Counted from the first letter of the stretch, positions 16,306-25,106 are shown. The stretch: 64,000 bases of DNA from Pseudomonas koreensis (GCF_024169245.1 NZ_JALJWP010000001.1:5317501-5381500), one strand, 5' to 3'. The notes: generated from the letters alone by a model not told the origin. Numbers and translations: made by a program.

Positions 16306-17715
16306 CAGCGCGGCGGTGGCAGCGGCCAATGCGCGACCGAAGATCTCGGCCACCCGATCGATTTCCGCTGCGGTGATCACCAGCGGCGGCAGGAAGCGCA
16401 CCACTGCGCCATGGCGGCCGCCCAGCTCCAGAATCAGGCCACGCTTGAGGCATTCACGCTGAACCAGCGGCGCCAGACGGGCAAATGCCGGCGGATGACC
16501 GAGCGCATCAGGTGCGCCGCTCGGGTCGACCAGTTCGACGCCGAGCATCAGGCCGCGCCCGCGGATGTCGCCCAACTGCGGGAAGTCGCGTTGCAGAATG
16601 CGCAGATGCTCGCTGAGTCGATCGCCCATGGCGGCGGCGTGTTCGCAGACCTTGTGCTCTACCAGATAGCGCATCACCGCTGAACCTGCGGCCATGGCCA
16701 TCTGATTGCCGCGGAACGTGCCGGCATGGGCGCCCGGTTGCCAGGTGTCGAGCCAGTCGCGGTAAACCACCACCGCCAAGGGCAGGCTGCCGCCGATGGC
16801 TTTGGACAACACCACCACATCCGGAACCATGCCCGCATGTTCAAAGGCAAACATCTTGCCGGTACGGGCGAAACCGCTCTGGATCTCATCGACAATCAGC
16901 GCCACACCGGCCTGCTCGGTGATCCGGCGCAAGCCGCGCAACCACTCGATATCAGCGGGTATCACCCCGCCTTCGCCCTGCACCGCCTCGACAATCACCG
17001 CTGCCGGCAACTGCACGCCAGCCTCGGGATCGTTCAGCAGATTTTCCAGATAGCTCAGATTGGCGTTGACGCCCGCCGTGCCGCCGAGGCCGAACGGGCA
17101 ACGGTAGTCGTAGGGGAACGGCATGAATTGCACGCCATTGCTGAGCAAGGCACCCAGTGGTTTTTTTGGCCCCAGGCTGCCCATCAGGCTCAACGCGCCC
17201 TGACTCATGCCGTGATAACCGCCGGAAAATGACAGCACGGTGCTGCGCCCGGTGGCGGTGCGGACCAGTTTCAGTGCTGCCTCCACGGCGTCTGTGCCGG
17301 TCGGGCCGCAGAACTGGATTTTCGCCTGCGCCGCCAGTTCCGTCGGCAGCAAGCCGAACAGATCCTGAACGAATTGATCTTTGACCGGCGTGGTCAGGTC
17401 GAGGGTGTGCAGCGGCAACTCATCGGCCAGCACATGCTGGATTGCCTCGATCACTACCGGGTGGTTATGCCCCAGCGCGAGCGTGCCGGCCCCGGCCAGG
17501 CAGTCGATGAATGTGCGCCCCTCGACATCCTCGACATACAGGCCCTTGGCACGCTTGAGCGCCAGCGGAATGCGCCGCGGATAGCTGCGCGCATTGGATT
17601 CCTGCCGACTCTGGCGCGCCAGTAACGGTGATTCGTGGAATTCGTATAACGTCTCCGCTGGCGCCGAGGCGACCCGGGCCGACGATTCTTCGATAAGGCT
17701 GGTGGCGACTGACAT
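16303..17715 (-). CDS. pvdH: Diaminobutyrate-2-oxoglutarate aminotransferase PvdH
   Basis: A 470-residue class III PLP aminotransferase that makes L-2,4-diaminobutyrate from aspartate semialdehyde. Dab is the third residue loaded by PvdL for the pyoverdine chromophore. Visible motifs: LAGAGTLALGHNHP, the PLP phosphate site CGPTGTDAVEAALKL, IVDEIQSGFARTGKMF and the Schiff-base lysine in VLSKAIGGSLPL. ATG 17715 has GAGGGG upstream. A perfect PvdS promoter lies about 100 bp upstream, on the 3' end of the GNAT gene, and mbtH follows. Confidence 0.95.
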   Translation of the reverse strand: MSVATSLIEESSARVASAPAETLYEFHESPLLARQSRQESNARSYPRRIPLALKRAKGLYVEDVEGRTFIDCLAGAGTLALGHNHPVVIEAIQHVLADELPLHTLDLTTPVKDQFVQDLFGLLPTELAAQAKIQFCGPTGTDAVEAALKLVRTATGRSTVLSFSGGYHGMSQGALSLMGSLGPKKPLGALLSNGVQFMPFPYDYRCPFGLGGTAGVNANLSYLENLLNDPEAGVQLPAAVIVEAVQGEGGVIPADIEWLRGLRRITEQAGVALIVDEIQSGFARTGKMFAFEHAGMVPDVVVLSKAIGGSLPLAVVVYRDWLDTWQPGAHAGTFRGNQMAMAAGSAVMRYLVEHKVCEHAAAMGDRLSEHLRILQRDFPQLGDIRGRGLMLGVELVDPSGAPDALGHPPAFARLAPLVQRECLKRGLILELGGRHGAVVRFLPPLVITAAEIDRVAEIFGRALAAATAAL

Positions 17716-17816
17716 CTCTCGACCCCTCAATTCGCTATGGATAGTGACCAAAACAGCACACCGACAGGTGCGCGTTCCGGTCGCGGGGCGCACTTGCAGG
17801 TTTTCCTGTTCTGGAA

Positions 17817-17840
17817 ACGCTTCAGCGCGGTGCGGATTTA
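17817..17840 (-). promoter_or_regulatory. PvdS-dependent promoter of pvdH
   Basis: On the minus strand TAAAT (17836-17840), 16 nt, CGT (17817-17819), an exact match to the iron-starvation consensus. It covers the last codons and the TGA (17822-17824) of the upstream GNAT gene and lies 102 bases before the pvdH ATG. Confidence 0.85.
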
Positions 17841-18343
17841 CACCCTTGATCGAGTTGTAAGGCTGGTGAGGCCAACGGTTTGTGCAGCGGCACGGTCTGC
17901 AAGCCATTGGAGATGGCAGTTGGCGCGGCTTGTTGATACCCCAGATGCCGATAGAACGCCTCGGCGGTGTGGGTGCTATTGAGATGAACACTCTGTACAC
18001 CGCGAACCCGCAACCAGCCCTCGAGATCCTGCATCAGCGCCCGGCCAACGCCGCGACGAAAGGATTCCGGCTGCACGTAGCACAGGGGAATGTCGCCGCA
18101 GGCCTGGGCCATGCCGACACCGACCGGTTTCTCTTCAAACAAAGCGACACAGAGGTAAAAGTGCGGGTCGGCGAGCCGCCTACTGATGAAATCGACGCAG
18201 GACTGGCTGACCCAGTCGCTGACAATCGACGAATTGTTGCGGTGATCGAGTGCACATCCGACGCGGACCGAACGCTCGATAATGCGGCTGATGATGCCAG
18301 CGTCGGCCAATCGGGCCGGACGAATGCAGATGGGTGCTTCCAT
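17822..18343 (-). CDS. GNAT-family N-acetyltransferase
   Basis: A 173-residue acetyltransferase with the GNAT core: CYVQPESFRRGVGRALMQDLEGWLRVRG carries the R/Q-x-x-G-x-G/A acetyl-CoA loop (residues about 97-125), then HLNSTHTAEAFYRHLGYQ. The substrate is unknown. It is upstream of pvdH on the same strand, but pvdH has its own promoter inside this gene's tail, so the two need not be co-regulated. No PvdS-type box was seen upstream of it. Confidence 0.82.
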   Translation of the reverse strand: MEAPICIRPARLADAGIISRIIERSVRVGCALDHRNNSSIVSDWVSQSCVDFISRRLADPHFYLCVALFEEKPVGVGMAQACGDIPLCYVQPESFRRGVGRALMQDLEGWLRVRGVQSVHLNSTHTAEAFYRHLGYQQAAPTAISNGLQTVPLHKPLASPALQLDQGCKSAPR

Positions 18344-18453
18344 GGCGCAGTTCCCTCAATCCATTGAGTCAAAGCTGCGTTGACCTTAGCCCCGGCGCTG
18401 CCGGATAGCGAATGTCGAGAAGTTACATTTCATGTGCCCGAACACAGCGCCCC

Positions 18454-18540
18454 GTAGGAGCCGCCGAAGGCTGCGATCTTTTGATTTTGTTTCAAGATAA
18501 AGGTCAAGATCAAAAGATCGCAGCCTTCGACAGCTCCTAC
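18454..18540. repeat. Second-family REP doublet (AAGGCTGCGATCTTTT type)
   Basis: Inverted copies of a different Pseudomonas palindromic repeat: GTAGGAGCCGCCGAAGGCTG... at 18454-18482 and its complement at 18512-18540, separated by 29 bp. It fills the gap between the GNAT start and the sensor kinase stop. Confidence 0.88.
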
Positions 18541-18546
18541 ACAGGG

Positions 18547-19872
18547 TTATTGTGCGGCTTGCAACGGCATGGTCAGTTCGACCCGCAAGCCATCCGGGCG
18601 GCTGTCGAAATGCAGGGCACAATCACAGCGCTGAACGATTGCCTGAACAATCGCCAGACCCAAACCGCAACCGGTGCTCTGACCGTTGCGCCAGAAGCGT
18701 TGAGTCAGATACTGCAAGTCATCCGGCGCAATGCCCGGACCATGGTCGCGCACGACAAAACGCACGCGATTGCCGATGTTTTCCAGATTGACCTCGACCG
18801 CGCAATCTTCAGGCGTATGGCGCAGGGCGTTGTCGAGCAGGTTGCGCAGTGCAGCAATTGCCAGCGCCGCGGGCATTTGCAATGGTGCGGCGGACAAATC
18901 GGCCGGCACATGCAGTTTGATCCGCAGCCGTTCACCGCCGGTGGCGTCCTGGATCGCCAGTCTGGCCACTTGCTCGGCGCTGCATTGCGAGCCGTCATCG
19001 AACGACAGACTGCCTTCGACCCGCGCCAGCAACAGCAACTGTTCAAGGGTGCGGTGCAGGCGATCGGCACCCTCCTCGGCCCGGGCCAGCGATTGATCGC
19101 GGGCAGTGCCGTCGGTCATGCGCGCGACTTGCAGGTGGGTCTTGATCGCCGTCAGCGGACTGCGCAGTTCATGCGCGGCATCGCCGGTCAGGCGGCGCTC
19201 ACGTTCGATGGTCTTGCCGATGCGCTGGAACAACTGATTCTGGGTTTCCAGCAACGGCTTCAGTTCGCTGGGAAACGCCTGCAATTGCAAAGGCTCAAGA
19301 GAGTCGGCATTACGCCGCATCAGCGCTTCGCGCAGACGATTGAGCGGCGCCAGACCCTGGCCGATACCCAGCCACAAGAGGCACAGGCAGCCAAGCAACG
19401 CCACACCCACCGGCACCGAAGCGGCGAGCAGAATCGACATGTTCAAGGCTTCGCGCTCGATCTGCCGGTCTGCCGTAGTGATGCGCACATCGCCGCGGGC
19501 GAGGGTGAAACTGCGCCACGGTGCGCCGTCGATCATCTGATCGTGAAAGCCCATTTTCTCCGCTTCCAGCGCTTGTTCGGGATTGTTGTGGCTACGGGCA
19601 AGAATTTCCCCGCGCAAAGAGCTGACCTGACAGGCCATGCCGCCGGGGATATTCAGTTGTTCGGCGCTGAAGTGGGTGCCTTCGCCTTTGCTCGGCAGCG
19701 TCGGCAATTGCTCGAGCAAGCCGGCGACCATGCGCGCCGAAGCGACCAGACGCTGGTCGAGGGAAAACATCATCTGATTGCGCAGATCGCTGAGCATCCA
19801 CGCCGCCGCCAGTGCCCAGATCAGCGCGAAGGCGGCGCCGAGCGTCAGGCTCAGGCGCAGGCGCAGACTCAT
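18547..19872 (-). CDS. dsbS: Sensor histidine kinase, DsbS-like
   Basis: A 441-residue two-component sensor: a first membrane helix (about 6-28), a periplasmic sensor domain of about 120 residues, a second helix (about 146-168), a linker, the H-box DAAHELRSPL (His about 231), then N (LRNLLDNALRHTP), D (VRDHGPGI) and G (GCGLGLAIVQAI) boxes. It is cotranscribed with the OmpR-type regulator (1-base overlap) and divergent from dsbDEG. The same arrangement in P. aeruginosa (PA2476-PA2480) was described as the copper-responsive DsbRS system; copper sensing here is inferred. Confidence 0.88.
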   Translation of the reverse strand: MSLRLRLSLTLGAAFALIWALAAAWMLSDLRNQMMFSLDQRLVASARMVAGLLEQLPTLPSKGEGTHFSAEQLNIPGGMACQVSSLRGEILARSHNNPEQALEAEKMGFHDQMIDGAPWRSFTLARGDVRITTADRQIEREALNMSILLAASVPVGVALLGCLCLLWLGIGQGLAPLNRLREALMRRNADSLEPLQLQAFPSELKPLLETQNQLFQRIGKTIERERRLTGDAAHELRSPLTAIKTHLQVARMTDGTARDQSLARAEEGADRLHRTLEQLLLLARVEGSLSFDDGSQCSAEQVARLAIQDATGGERLRIKLHVPADLSAAPLQMPAALAIAALRNLLDNALRHTPEDCAVEVNLENIGNRVRFVVRDHGPGIAPDDLQYLTQRFWRNGQSTGCGLGLAIVQAIVQRCDCALHFDSRPDGLRVELTMPLQAAQ

Positions 19873-20552
19873 CACTTGCGCTGCTCTCCGCCATCGGCAG
19901 GCCCGAGGCGATAGCCCAGACCGCGCACGGTCTCGACAATGCCTTTGCCGAGCTTGCTGCGCAGATGATGGATATGCACGTTCAGTGCGTTGCTTTCCAG
20001 TTCATCGTTGAAACCGTAGACGCTGTCCTTCAGTTGCTCGGTGGACAGCACCCGGCCACGATTGTGTAGCAGCGCCTGCAGCAGCGACTGCTCGCGGCGC
20101 GACAAGTCCACCGGTTGTCCGGCCAGGCGGGTTTCCCGGCTGCTCGGGTCGTAGGTGAGCGCGCCGTGCTCGATCAGATTGACACTGCGCCCGGCCACTC
20201 GGCGCAACAAGGTTTGCAGGCGGGCGAACAGTTCGCGCAGGTCGAATGGCTTGAGCAGGTAATCGTCGGCGCCGGCCTGCAAACCGTCGACGCGATCCGT
20301 CACAGAATCGCGAGCGGTGAGAATCAGCACCGGAATCTCCAGGCCGCTCTGGCGCAATTGCTGGAGCAACTTGAGGCCATCTTCGTCGGGCAGGCCAAGA
20401 TCGAGCACCATCACGTCGAACTCGGCGACCTTGAGCATCGCCCGCGCCTTCGACGCGGCGTTGACGTGCTCGACGGTCAGGCCCTGAGCCGTGAGCCCGG
20501 CAACGATGCCGCTGGCGATCAGCTCATCGTCTTCGCAAACCAGTACGTGCAT
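19872..20552 (-). CDS. dsbR: OmpR-family response regulator, DsbR-like
   Basis: A 226-residue response regulator: a receiver domain with acidic pocket CEDDE, phospho-acceptor Asp51 in VMVLDLGLPDEDG, Thr in LILTARDS and Lys in LLKPFDLREL; then a winged-helix DNA-binding domain (LSRREQSLLQALLHNRGRVLS ... NALNVHIHHLRSKLG). It is the partner of the adjacent kinase and divergent from dsbD. A tandem 9-bp direct repeat in the intergenic region is the likely binding site. ATG 20552 was chosen over an upstream TTG. Confidence 0.9.
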   Translation of the reverse strand: MHVLVCEDDELIASGIVAGLTAQGLTVEHVNAASKARAMLKVAEFDVMVLDLGLPDEDGLKLLQQLRQSGLEIPVLILTARDSVTDRVDGLQAGADDYLLKPFDLRELFARLQTLLRRVAGRSVNLIEHGALTYDPSSRETRLAGQPVDLSRREQSLLQALLHNRGRVLSTEQLKDSVYGFNDELESNALNVHIHHLRSKLGKGIVETVRGLGYRLGPADGGEQRK

Positions 20553-20640
20553 GGTGAATCCCAAAGGAAAAAAGCGGATTAGGCGGTTGGCCGATTAAGC
20601 TGACATTATGGCGCCGAACGTCACTGCGACAAGGGCATCG

Positions 20641-20660
20641 CGGTTAATCATCGGTTAATC
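20641..20660 (+). promoter_or_regulatory. Candidate DsbR box: tandem direct repeat before dsbD
   Basis: CGGTTAATC occurs twice with starts 11 bp apart (20641 and 20652), one helical turn, the spacing used by OmpR-family regulators that bind as tandem dimers. It lies 48 bases before the dsbD start, in the 155-bp gap between dsbR and dsbD. Confidence 0.65.
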
Positions 20661-20707
20661 GCCGCTGCCCATTGTGCACCTCAATTGCACAGGGACAAGG
20701 CTCCTCC

Positions 20708-22441
20708 ATGCGTCATTTTTTTCTTCTGTTTGCTTTACTGATTTCCGGCCTGGCCCAGGCCGGAAACAATCCGTTCGAGTCCAAGCCGGACTTTTTACCC
20801 GTCGACCAGGCATTCGTACTCACCTCAGAGCGTCTGGAGTCGGGGGAAACCCAGCTGTTCTGGCAGATCACCGACGGCTACTACCTGTATCAGAAACGCT
20901 TGAAATTCGACGGACTGGCCGCCGATCAGCAGCCGGTGTTGCCTGAAGGCGAATCCCATAGCGACGAGTTCTTCGGCGAGCAGCCGGTATACCGCCAAGG
21001 CCTGGAAATAAAAATCCCGGCTGCGGCCAGCGGGCAGATCAAAGTCAGTTATCAGGGCTGCGCCGATGCCGGCCTGTGCTATCCACCGCAAACCCGGGTA
21101 ATCGATCTGGGCGGCAAAGCCGCAGCGACAACTGGCGGGGAAGCGCCCGATCAGGCCTTGGCCAGCAGCTTGCAACAACGGGCGCTGGGCTGGAGCCTGT
21201 TGGTGTTCTTCGGCCTCGGCCTGCTGTTGGCGTTTACCCCGTGCTCACTGCCAATGCTGCCGATTCTGGCCGGGATGATTGTCGGCAGTGGCGCCACCCC
21301 TCGGCGCGGCTTGGCCTTGGCCAGCAGCTATGTGATCTGCATGGCGCTGGTGTACGCAGCGATGGGCGTTATCGCCGCGCTGCTCGGTGCGAACCTGCAG
21401 GCGTGGTTGCAGAATCCCTGGCTGCTCGGTGCGTTTGCGGCGATTTTCGTGGTGCTGGCATTGCCGATGTTCGGCTTCTTCGAGCTGCAGCTGCCGGTGG
21501 CGCTGCGTGATCGACTTGAACACGCTTCACGCAGCCGCAGCGGCGGCAGTCTGATCGGCGCCGGCGTGCTGGGCGCATTGTCCGGTCTGCTGGTCGGGCC
21601 GTGCATGACCGCGCCACTGGCCGGTGCGCTGCTGTACATCGCGCAAAGCGGTAATGCGCTGCACGGCGGTCTGATTCTGTTTGCGCTGGGCATCGGCATC
21701 GGTGTGCCGCTGTTGCTACTGGTCACCGTGGGCAACCGATTCCTGCCGAAACCCGGGGCGTGGATGAATCTGCTCAAAGGCATATTCGGCTTCCTCTTTC
21801 TCGCAACCGCATTGTTGATGCTGCGTCCGGTACTGGACCCGTCATTGTGGCTGGGCCTGTGTGGCGCGCTGCTGCTGATTGCGGCTTACAGCGCCTGGAA
21901 ACAGTCAGAAGGTTTTGGCCGCGTCGCGCAGATGTTTGGCGCTCTGTCCCTGTTGCTCGGTTTGTGGGGCAGCTTGTTGGTAATCGGTGCGGCTGGCGGC
22001 AGTGATGATCCGTACCAGCCATTGCAGGTCTACAGCGCCGGCCCTGTCGCCAGCGCAGCGCCGACGGGCCACGATGCCTTCAGCACAATTAAGGAACCGG
22101 AGGCCCTGCAACGCGAACTCGACGCGGCCAAGGCCCAGGGTCAGTGGGTGTTGCTCGATTACTACGCCGACTGGTGTGTGTCGTGCAAGGTCATGGAGAA
22201 AAAGGTGTTCGGTGAGGCCAAAGTCATGCAGGCCCTGAACGATGTGCGCCTGTTGCGTCTGGATGTGACTGCTGACAATGCCGCCAGCCGCGAGCTGCTC
22301 AGTCGCTATAAAGTGCCGGGGCCGCCGACTTTCATCTGGATCGGCGCTGACGGTGAAGAACGCCGCAGCCAGCGCATCACCGGTGAGGTGGATGCCGACG
22401 CGTTCCTGCAACGCTGGTCCACTACCCGAGACGCCAACTGA
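20708..22441 (+). CDS. dsbD: Thiol:disulfide interchange protein DsbD
   Basis: A 577-residue protein with the three DsbD modules: a signal peptide and a periplasmic N-terminal domain with the pair CADAGLC; a central eight-helix membrane domain with the reactive cysteines in FTPCSLPMLP and GPCMTAPLAG; and a C-terminal thioredoxin domain with the active site DWCVSCKVMEKKVF. It passes electrons from cytoplasmic thioredoxin to periplasmic partners, here probably DsbG and the TlpA-like protein encoded next. ATG 20708 starts the signal peptide. It overlaps the next gene by one base. Confidence 0.95.
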   Translation: MRHFFLLFALLISGLAQAGNNPFESKPDFLPVDQAFVLTSERLESGETQLFWQITDGYYLYQKRLKFDGLAADQQPVLPEGESHSDEFFGEQPVYRQGLEIKIPAAASGQIKVSYQGCADAGLCYPPQTRVIDLGGKAAATTGGEAPDQALASSLQQRALGWSLLVFFGLGLLLAFTPCSLPMLPILAGMIVGSGATPRRGLALASSYVICMALVYAAMGVIAALLGANLQAWLQNPWLLGAFAAIFVVLALPMFGFFELQLPVALRDRLEHASRSRSGGSLIGAGVLGALSGLLVGPCMTAPLAGALLYIAQSGNALHGGLILFALGIGIGVPLLLLVTVGNRFLPKPGAWMNLLKGIFGFLFLATALLMLRPVLDPSLWLGLCGALLLIAAYSAWKQSEGFGRVAQMFGALSLLLGLWGSLLVIGAAGGSDDPYQPLQVYSAGPVASAAPTGHDAFSTIKEPEALQRELDAAKAQGQWVLLDYYADWCVSCKVMEKKVFGEAKVMQALNDVRLLRLDVTADNAASRELLSRYKVPGPPTFIWIGADGEERRSQRITGEVDADAFLQRWSTTRDAN

Positions 22442-23322
22442 TGCTGACGTTCACCCTCGGCACCTTCGCCATCGCGCTCAATCACCTGCTGCTGATCAGT
22501 GCTCTGGCACTGGCGACGTTTGTCGGCTGGCGAGTGGCCAAGCGCGGCGGCGATAACCCCGAGTCGGCGCTGTTCAGCCTGTTTTTGCTGGGCATGCTCG
22601 CGGCGCGCATTGCCTTTGTCGCGCTGTACTGGTCGCATTACCGCACCGACCCGTGGCAGATCATCGATCTGCGCGACGGTGGATTCCTCGCCTGGCCCGG
22701 GGTGATCGTGCTGCTGCTGGCGGCGTTGTATCGCGGCTGGCGTCGTCCCGGTTTACGCCGACCGTTGGGCTTTGGTGTGGTCAGTGGCGTGGCGTTCTGG
22801 CTGCTCGCCACCCTCTCGCTGAACATCTACGAACAGGGTACACGGCTGCCGGACATTTCCCTGCGCAATGCCGCTGGGCAAACCATCAAGCTCAGTGACT
22901 ATCAGGGCGGGCCATTGGTGATCAACCTTTGGGCGACCTGGTGCCCACCGTGCCGGCGGGAAATGCCGGTGCTGGAAAATGCTCAGCAACAGCGCCCGGA
23001 TCTGACATTCCTGTTCGTCAATCAGGCCGAAAGCATGCAAAGCGTGGCCACGTTCCTGGAAACCCAGGGCCTGAGCCTGACCAACGTGCTGTTCGACCGC
23101 AGCGGCCGTCTCGGTCAGGCCGTGGGTTCCATGGCGCTACCGACTACGCTGTTCTATAGCCCGGACGGTCGCTTGCTGACCAGTCACCTCGGTGAACTGT
23201 CGAACGCCAGCCTCGCCCGCGCCCTGGAAACCTTCGACACTTCACCTTCAAGCCCGAATCAGGCCGTTGCCCCGGCCAACTCTGCAAGGAAACTGCCATG
23301 CCCCGCCTCCGCCACCTGCTGA
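22441..23322 (+). CDS. dsbE: TlpA/DsbE-like membrane thioredoxin with an Lgt-like N-terminal domain
   Basis: A 293-residue fusion: four hydrophobic helices (about residues 5-125) with a fragment resembling the prolipoprotein diacylglyceryl transferase fold (AARIAFVALYWSHY ... RDGGFLAWPGV), followed by a periplasmic TlpA/ResA thioredoxin domain (about 135-275) with active site ATWCPPCRREMP and cis-Pro in ALPTTLFYS. It probably receives electrons from DsbD and reduces periplasmic disulfides. The membrane part looks too short for a working Lgt. The start overlaps the dsbD stop by one base and the dsbG start lies inside its 3' end. Confidence 0.85.
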   Translation: MLTFTLGTFAIALNHLLLISALALATFVGWRVAKRGGDNPESALFSLFLLGMLAARIAFVALYWSHYRTDPWQIIDLRDGGFLAWPGVIVLLLAALYRGWRRPGLRRPLGFGVVSGVAFWLLATLSLNIYEQGTRLPDISLRNAAGQTIKLSDYQGGPLVINLWATWCPPCRREMPVLENAQQQRPDLTFLFVNQAESMQSVATFLETQGLSLTNVLFDRSGRLGQAVGSMALPTTLFYSPDGRLLTSHLGELSNASLARALETFDTSPSSPNQAVAPANSARKLPCPASATC

Positions 23323-24068
23323 CGCTGACCCTGGGCACTGCCCTGCTGCACTTGCCGTCGGTGCAGGCTGCTGAAGAACTGCCCGCGGCGATCAAGAAGA
23401 TCGAAGCCAAGGGCGCGAAAATCGTCGGCCAGTTCGACGCCCCCGATGGCCTGCGCGGGTACGCCGCGCAATACCAGAATCGCGGCATGGCGCTGTACCT
23501 GACCCCGGACGGCAAACACGTCGTGGTGGGCAATCTGTACGACGCCGACGGCAAGGACCTGAGCAGCGAACCACTGCAAAAACTGGTGTACGCGCCAATG
23601 TCCAAGGAAGTCTGGGCCAAGTTCGAGGCGAGCAACTGGATTCAGGACGGCAACAAGGATGCGCCGCGCACGGTGTACCTGTTCAGCGATCCGAACTGCC
23701 CGTACTGCAACATGTTCTGGGAACAGGCGCGGCCATGGGTCAAGGCCGGCAAAGTGCAGCTGCGCCACATCATGGTCGGCATCATTCGTGAAGACAGCCC
23801 GGGCAAATCCGCCGCGCTACTGGCGGCGAAAGACCCGGCCAAAGCCCTGGAAGATCACGAAAAGGCTGGCAAGGGCAGCGCGCTGAAGGCTCTCAAAGAC
23901 ATTCCGGTCGCCGTGCAGAGCAAACTCGCGGCGAACATGCAGTTGATGGAAGACCTGGAACTGCAGGCCACCCCGGCGATTTTCTACCTGGACGACAAAG
24001 GCGAACTGCAACAACAGCAAGGCGCGCCTTCGCCGGACAAGCTGGTGAAGATTCTCGGGCCCAAGTAG
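23298..24068 (+). CDS. dsbG: Periplasmic disulfide isomerase/chaperone DsbG
   Basis: A 256-residue secreted protein: signal peptide (about 1-24, ending VQA), a DsbC/DsbG dimerisation domain, and a thioredoxin domain with the active site FSDPNCPYCNMFWEQ and cis-Pro region LQATPAIFYLD. CPYC with Thr before the cis-Pro matches DsbG-type proteins, which protect single cysteines from oxidation and act as isomerases. It is the last gene of dsbDEG. Its ATG lies 25 bp inside the upstream gene with AAGGAA as ribosome binding site. Confidence 0.92.
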   Translation: MPRLRHLLTLTLGTALLHLPSVQAAEELPAAIKKIEAKGAKIVGQFDAPDGLRGYAAQYQNRGMALYLTPDGKHVVVGNLYDADGKDLSSEPLQKLVYAPMSKEVWAKFEASNWIQDGNKDAPRTVYLFSDPNCPYCNMFWEQARPWVKAGKVQLRHIMVGIIREDSPGKSAALLAAKDPAKALEDHEKAGKGSALKALKDIPVAVQSKLAANMQLMEDLELQATPAIFYLDDKGELQQQQGAPSPDKLVKILGPK

Positions 24069-24094
24069 TTTTTTCATCGTCTGAACCGGCCCCA

Positions 24095-24177
24095 ATCGCG
24101 AGCAGGCTCACTCCTACAGTTGACTGCATTCCTTCAGCAAGAATGCGGTCCCTGTAGGAGTGAGCCTGCTCGCGATT
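24095..24177. repeat. REP doublet (ACTCCTACAG variant) after dsbG
   Basis: Two inverted REP copies (24095-24119, 24152-24177) with core GAGTGAGCCTGCTCGCGAT, a sequence variant of the GAGCGAGC repeats elsewhere in the window. It separates dsbG from the convergent hydrolase gene. Confidence 0.88.
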
Positions 24178-24182
24178 GAAGA

Positions 24183-25007
24183 TCACACGGTGTGTCTGTT
24201 GCACTCGCTCAAGAAGCCGAGCAGCGCTTCGGTGACAAACGCGGAATTTTCCAGATTGGAGATATGCCCGGCCTCCGGCACCAGCACACACGGGCAGCCA
24301 ATCAATTCAGCCATTTCCCGGGCCTCCGACGGTGGTCGCGGTTTGTCCTGATCGCCGCACAGCACCAACGTGGTCGCTGCGTTGAGTTCGCCCAGACGTG
24401 GCAACAGGTCGTCGCGGCCAAAGGTGATGCGCCCCATCGGTACGATGCTTTCGCGCAAGCGCTCGGGCGAATAACTCTGCAGTTTTGCGCGGAAGTCCTG
24501 ATACAGCGCCGACTGCGGGTCGATGCCCGGGCGGAAGAAGATCGGCACGACAATGTCCAGCAGTTGCTCGGAGATGGTGCCGGTGTCTTCGATCTGCTTG
24601 AACAGCGAGAAGTAATACTGCCGGGTCGGTTCCGGCTCGACGCCGACGTAAGTGTCCATCAGCACCAGACCGTTGAGACGTTGCGGCGCGGACAGTGCCA
24701 GGCGCGTGCCCCACATGCCGCCGACCGATAGCCCGACGAGGGTGACGCGGTCGATGTCCAGATGATCGAGCAGGGCCTGCGCCTGACGGGCGATGTCGTC
24801 CAGCGATGTGGTGCCTTCAGGTAACTTGCCGGACTCGCCATGCCCCCACAGATCCAGGGCAATGACGCGATAGTGCGGGGTCAGCGCGGCGATCTGCGGC
24901 GCCCACATCGCTTGATCCCAGAGATAACTGCCAGCGAGCAACACGGCCGGGCCGGTGCCTTGATCAATGTAGTGCAGTGCTTGTCCGTCAACCGTGAAAA
25001 AGGGCAT
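24183..25007 (-). CDS. Alpha/beta hydrolase downstream of pvdL
   Basis: A 274-residue alpha/beta-hydrolase-fold protein: oxyanion region LLAGSYLWDQAMW, nucleophile elbow GLSVGGMWG (Ser about 94), acid in LVLCGDQDKPRPP and His in PEAGHISNLENS. There is no signal peptide, so it is cytoplasmic. It lies 197 bp downstream of pvdL on the same strand, separated by a REP doublet and a terminator-like hairpin, so it is probably partly uncoupled from pvdL. GGAGGTGG precedes ATG 25007. The substrate is unknown; it is not a type II NRPS thioesterase by its motifs. Confidence 0.83.
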   Translation of the reverse strand: MPFFTVDGQALHYIDQGTGPAVLLAGSYLWDQAMWAPQIAALTPHYRVIALDLWGHGESGKLPEGTTSLDDIARQAQALLDHLDIDRVTLVGLSVGGMWGTRLALSAPQRLNGLVLMDTYVGVEPEPTRQYYFSLFKQIEDTGTISEQLLDIVVPIFFRPGIDPQSALYQDFRAKLQSYSPERLRESIVPMGRITFGRDDLLPRLGELNAATTLVLCGDQDKPRPPSEAREMAELIGCPCVLVPEAGHISNLENSAFVTEALLGFLSECNRHTV

Positions 25008-25023
25008 CGACCACCTCCGGGAG

Positions 25024-25056
25024 AAAAAACAGAACCGGCAGACTGAGCTGCCGGTT
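25024..25056 (-). terminator. Intrinsic terminator between pvdL and the hydrolase gene
   Basis: On the minus strand a 9-bp stem (AACCGGCAG / CTGCCGGTT, 6-base loop) is followed three bases later by six Ts. It ends only about 17 bases before the hydrolase ATG, so it could work as terminator of the pvdL transcript or as an attenuator for the hydrolase. Confidence 0.75.
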
Positions 25057-25106
25057 GTGGATCGTCAAGGGTGGAAATGGTGCGTTTTGTGTTGATGCCA
25101 CTGACG

